Source: Acidithiobacillus montserratensis (lineage in GTDB: Bacteria > Pseudomonadota > Gammaproteobacteria > Acidithiobacillales > Acidithiobacillaceae). Taken from it: 54,595 nt of DNA. Shown one piece after another: positions 53,296 through 54,595 of the stretch. The notes beneath the pieces are model-generated. The model had not been told where the DNA came from. It worked only from the letters and a program-made list of their open reading frames with translations, and ran no database searches. The position numbers and the translations under genes are program-made. Position 1 is the first letter of the stretch. Each line of letters opens with the position of its first letter. The stretch is taken from assembly GCF_018853465.1 (NCBI RefSeq), contig NZ_JABBOU010000006.1, positions 1-54,595 of the forward strand, given 5' to 3'.

Positions 53296-54595
53296 ATGAC
53301 TTCCCCGACCAGCACCCCTGAGCGCCTGGACGCGCAATCGCAATCTGACACCCTGAGCGGTGCCGAAATTGTGGTGCATGCCCTGCGTGACGAAGGTGTG
53401 GAATTTGTATTTGGTTATCCCGGTGGTGCGGTACTTTACATATATGATGCGTTGGACAAGCAGGAAGCGGTGCAGCACATTCTGGTCCGGCATGAGCAGG
53501 CGGCGGTGCACGCCGCCGATGCTTACTCCCGGGTGACCGGCAAGGTCGGTGTGGCTCTGGTGACCAGTGGCCCAGGGGCGACCAACGCTGTCACCGGTAT
53601 TGCCACGGCCTATATGGATTCCGTACCCCTGGTGGTGATCAGCGGGCAGGTGCCTGTCGCCCTGATTGGGAATGATGCCTTTCAGGAAGTGGATACGGTG
53701 GGCATTACCCGTCCCTGCACCAAGCACAATTTTCTGGTCAAGGATGTCAAGGATCTGGCCAGCACCCTGAAAGCCGCCTTTTATCTGGCGGCAACCGGCC
53801 GGCCCGGCCCGGTGCTGGTGGATATTCCCAAGGATGTGACCGCCCATCAGTGTGCCTATCATTATCCTGACAAGATTTCCCTGCGGTCCTATAAGCCGAC
53901 GGTCAAAGGCCATCCGGGACAGGTGCGCAAGGCCATACAGCTGATTGCCAGCGCCCAGCGGCCCATGTTTTATACGGGCGGGGGGGTGATTCTGGGAAAC
54001 GCGTCTGCAGAATTGCGCAAGCTGGTTCGCGCCCTGAATGTGCCGATTACCCATACCCTCATGGGCCTGGGCGCCTATCCGGCGACGGATCCCCAGTTTG
54101 TGGGCATGTTGGGTATGCATGGAACCTATGAAGCCAATATGGCGGTGCAGCATTGTGATGTGCTGGTGGCGCTTGGGGCACGCTTTGATGACCGGGTTAC
54201 CGGGAATCTCGCCAAGTTCGCTCCCCATGCCAAAATTGTCCATGTGGATGTGGATCCTTCTTCCATTTCCAAAAATGTCCGGGTGGATGTGCCTATTGTC
54301 GGCGATTTGCAGCAGGTGTTGACGGAAATGAACCAGGTCCTGGGAGAACTGGATTCACTCAATGACCGTCATGCCATGCAGGCCTGGTGGGGGCAAATTG
54401 AAGAATGGCGCAAGCGTGACTGCCTGCATTACCAGCAGGATGAGCTGATCATCAAGCCCCAGTTTGTGGTGCAGAAGCTCTATGAACTCACTGCCGGAGA
54501 GGCCATTGTCACCTCGGACGTGGGTCAGCATCAGATGTGGGCGGCGCAGTTTTATGGTTTCGATCAGCCCCGCCGCTGGGTGAACAGTGGCGGGC
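53296..54595 (+). CDS. Acetolactate synthase large subunit, biosynthetic (cut by window end)
   Basis: It condenses pyruvate with pyruvate or 2-oxobutyrate using thiamine diphosphate, the first common step to valine, leucine and isoleucine. About 433 residues are present before the edge. After a variable N-terminal 20 residues come FGYPGGAVLYIYDAL, the catalytic Glu in VRHEQAAVHAADAYSR, TSGPGATNAVTGIATAYMDS, GNDAFQEVDTVGITRP and the domain-linking GARFDDRVTGNL; it continues to SDVGQHQMWAAQFY, the start of the ThDP domain. The ATG at 53296 has GAGGAG 7 bases upstream; ATG 53290 is too close to it. ilvB and ilvI cannot be told apart without the neighbouring small-subunit gene. It uses the 2-oxobutyrate made by IlvA. 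Confidence 0.95.
   Translation, partial: MTSPTSTPERLDAQSQSDTLSGAEIVVHALRDEGVEFVFGYPGGAVLYIYDALDKQEAVQHILVRHEQAAVHAADAYSRVTGKVGVALVTSGPGATNAVTGIATAYMDSVPLVVISGQVPVALIGNDAFQEVDTVGITRPCTKHNFLVKDVKDLASTLKAAFYLAATGRPGPVLVDIPKDVTAHQCAYHYPDKISLRSYKPTVKGHPGQVRKAIQLIASAQRPMFYTGGGVILGNASAELRKLVRALNVPITHTLMGLGAYPATDPQFVGMLGMHGTYEANMAVQHCDVLVALGARFDDRVTGNLAKFAPHAKIVHVDVDPSSISKNVRVDVPIVGDLQQVLTEMNQVLGELDSLNDRHAMQAWWGQIEEWRKRDCLHYQQDELIIKPQFVVQKLYELTAGEAIVTSDVGQHQMWAAQFYGFDQPRRWVNSGG

Overview
The window looks like chromosomal DNA of an acidophilic sulfur/iron-oxidising proteobacterium of the Acidithiobacillus type. This rests on overall gene content and style: a pilMNOPQ-aroKB block, ornithine-lipid genes, a large exopolysaccharide locus, and tightly packed operons with ATGA stop/start overlaps and several TTG or GTG starts. 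Genus is an inference; no rRNA or tRNA gene is present to confirm it. There is no CRISPR array, prophage or complete insertion sequence.

Layout. (1) 1-6.0 kb: the end of an MFS transporter, a tiny lipoprotein gene, and a minus-strand operon purH-purD-tsaC-hemF-pyrD. It is read from a promoter near 6.0 kb through a leader that carries an intrinsic terminator just before purH, so it is probably attenuated. (2) 6.0-28.2 kb: a divergent surface-polysaccharide locus. The minus arm encodes two sugar-nucleotide dehydratase/epimerases, two GT4 glycosyltransferases and a WbaP-type initiating transferase, behind a sigma-54-like promoter. The plus arm encodes a Wza-like export lipoprotein, a Wzc-like co-polymerase/ATPase, a Wzx-like flippase, a Wzy-like polymerase and eight more glycosyltransferases (ten in the locus). 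DNA here is AT-richer than the flanks, especially at 18.0-19.1 and 25.9-26.9 kb. (3) 28.3-34 kb: a group III truncated globin (+); a minus operon of a BFD-like [2Fe-2S] protein, YheT-like hydrolase, ModE-like DNA-binding protein and IlvA; and a plus operon olsB-olsA behind a well-formed Pho box. A MITE-like inverted-repeat element separates olsA from hemE.

(4) 34-50 kb: a long minus-strand run pilM-N-O-P-Q-aroK-aroB-thyX-dgt, then gltB-gltD-hemE from its own promoter. (5) 50-54.6 kb: plus-strand tadA, yjbQ, an unrecognised 141-residue protein, a MutS2-like ATPase lacking the Smr nuclease, and the start of the acetolactate synthase large subunit gene, cut by the window end.

How it fits together: most of the window is core biosynthesis (purines, pyrimidines, haem, glutamate, isoleucine, shikimate, dTMP) and the type IV pilus alignment/secretin complex. 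The accessory part is the polysaccharide locus, a complete Wzx/Wzy-type pathway: initiating transferase, repeat-unit glycosyltransferases, flippase, polymerase, chain-length control, export. Pili, polysaccharide and phosphate-responsive ornithine lipids are all envelope functions relevant to attachment on mineral or sulfur surfaces. The most informative new signals are regulatory: the purH attenuator, the sigma-54-like promoter of the polysaccharide locus and the Pho box of olsBA.
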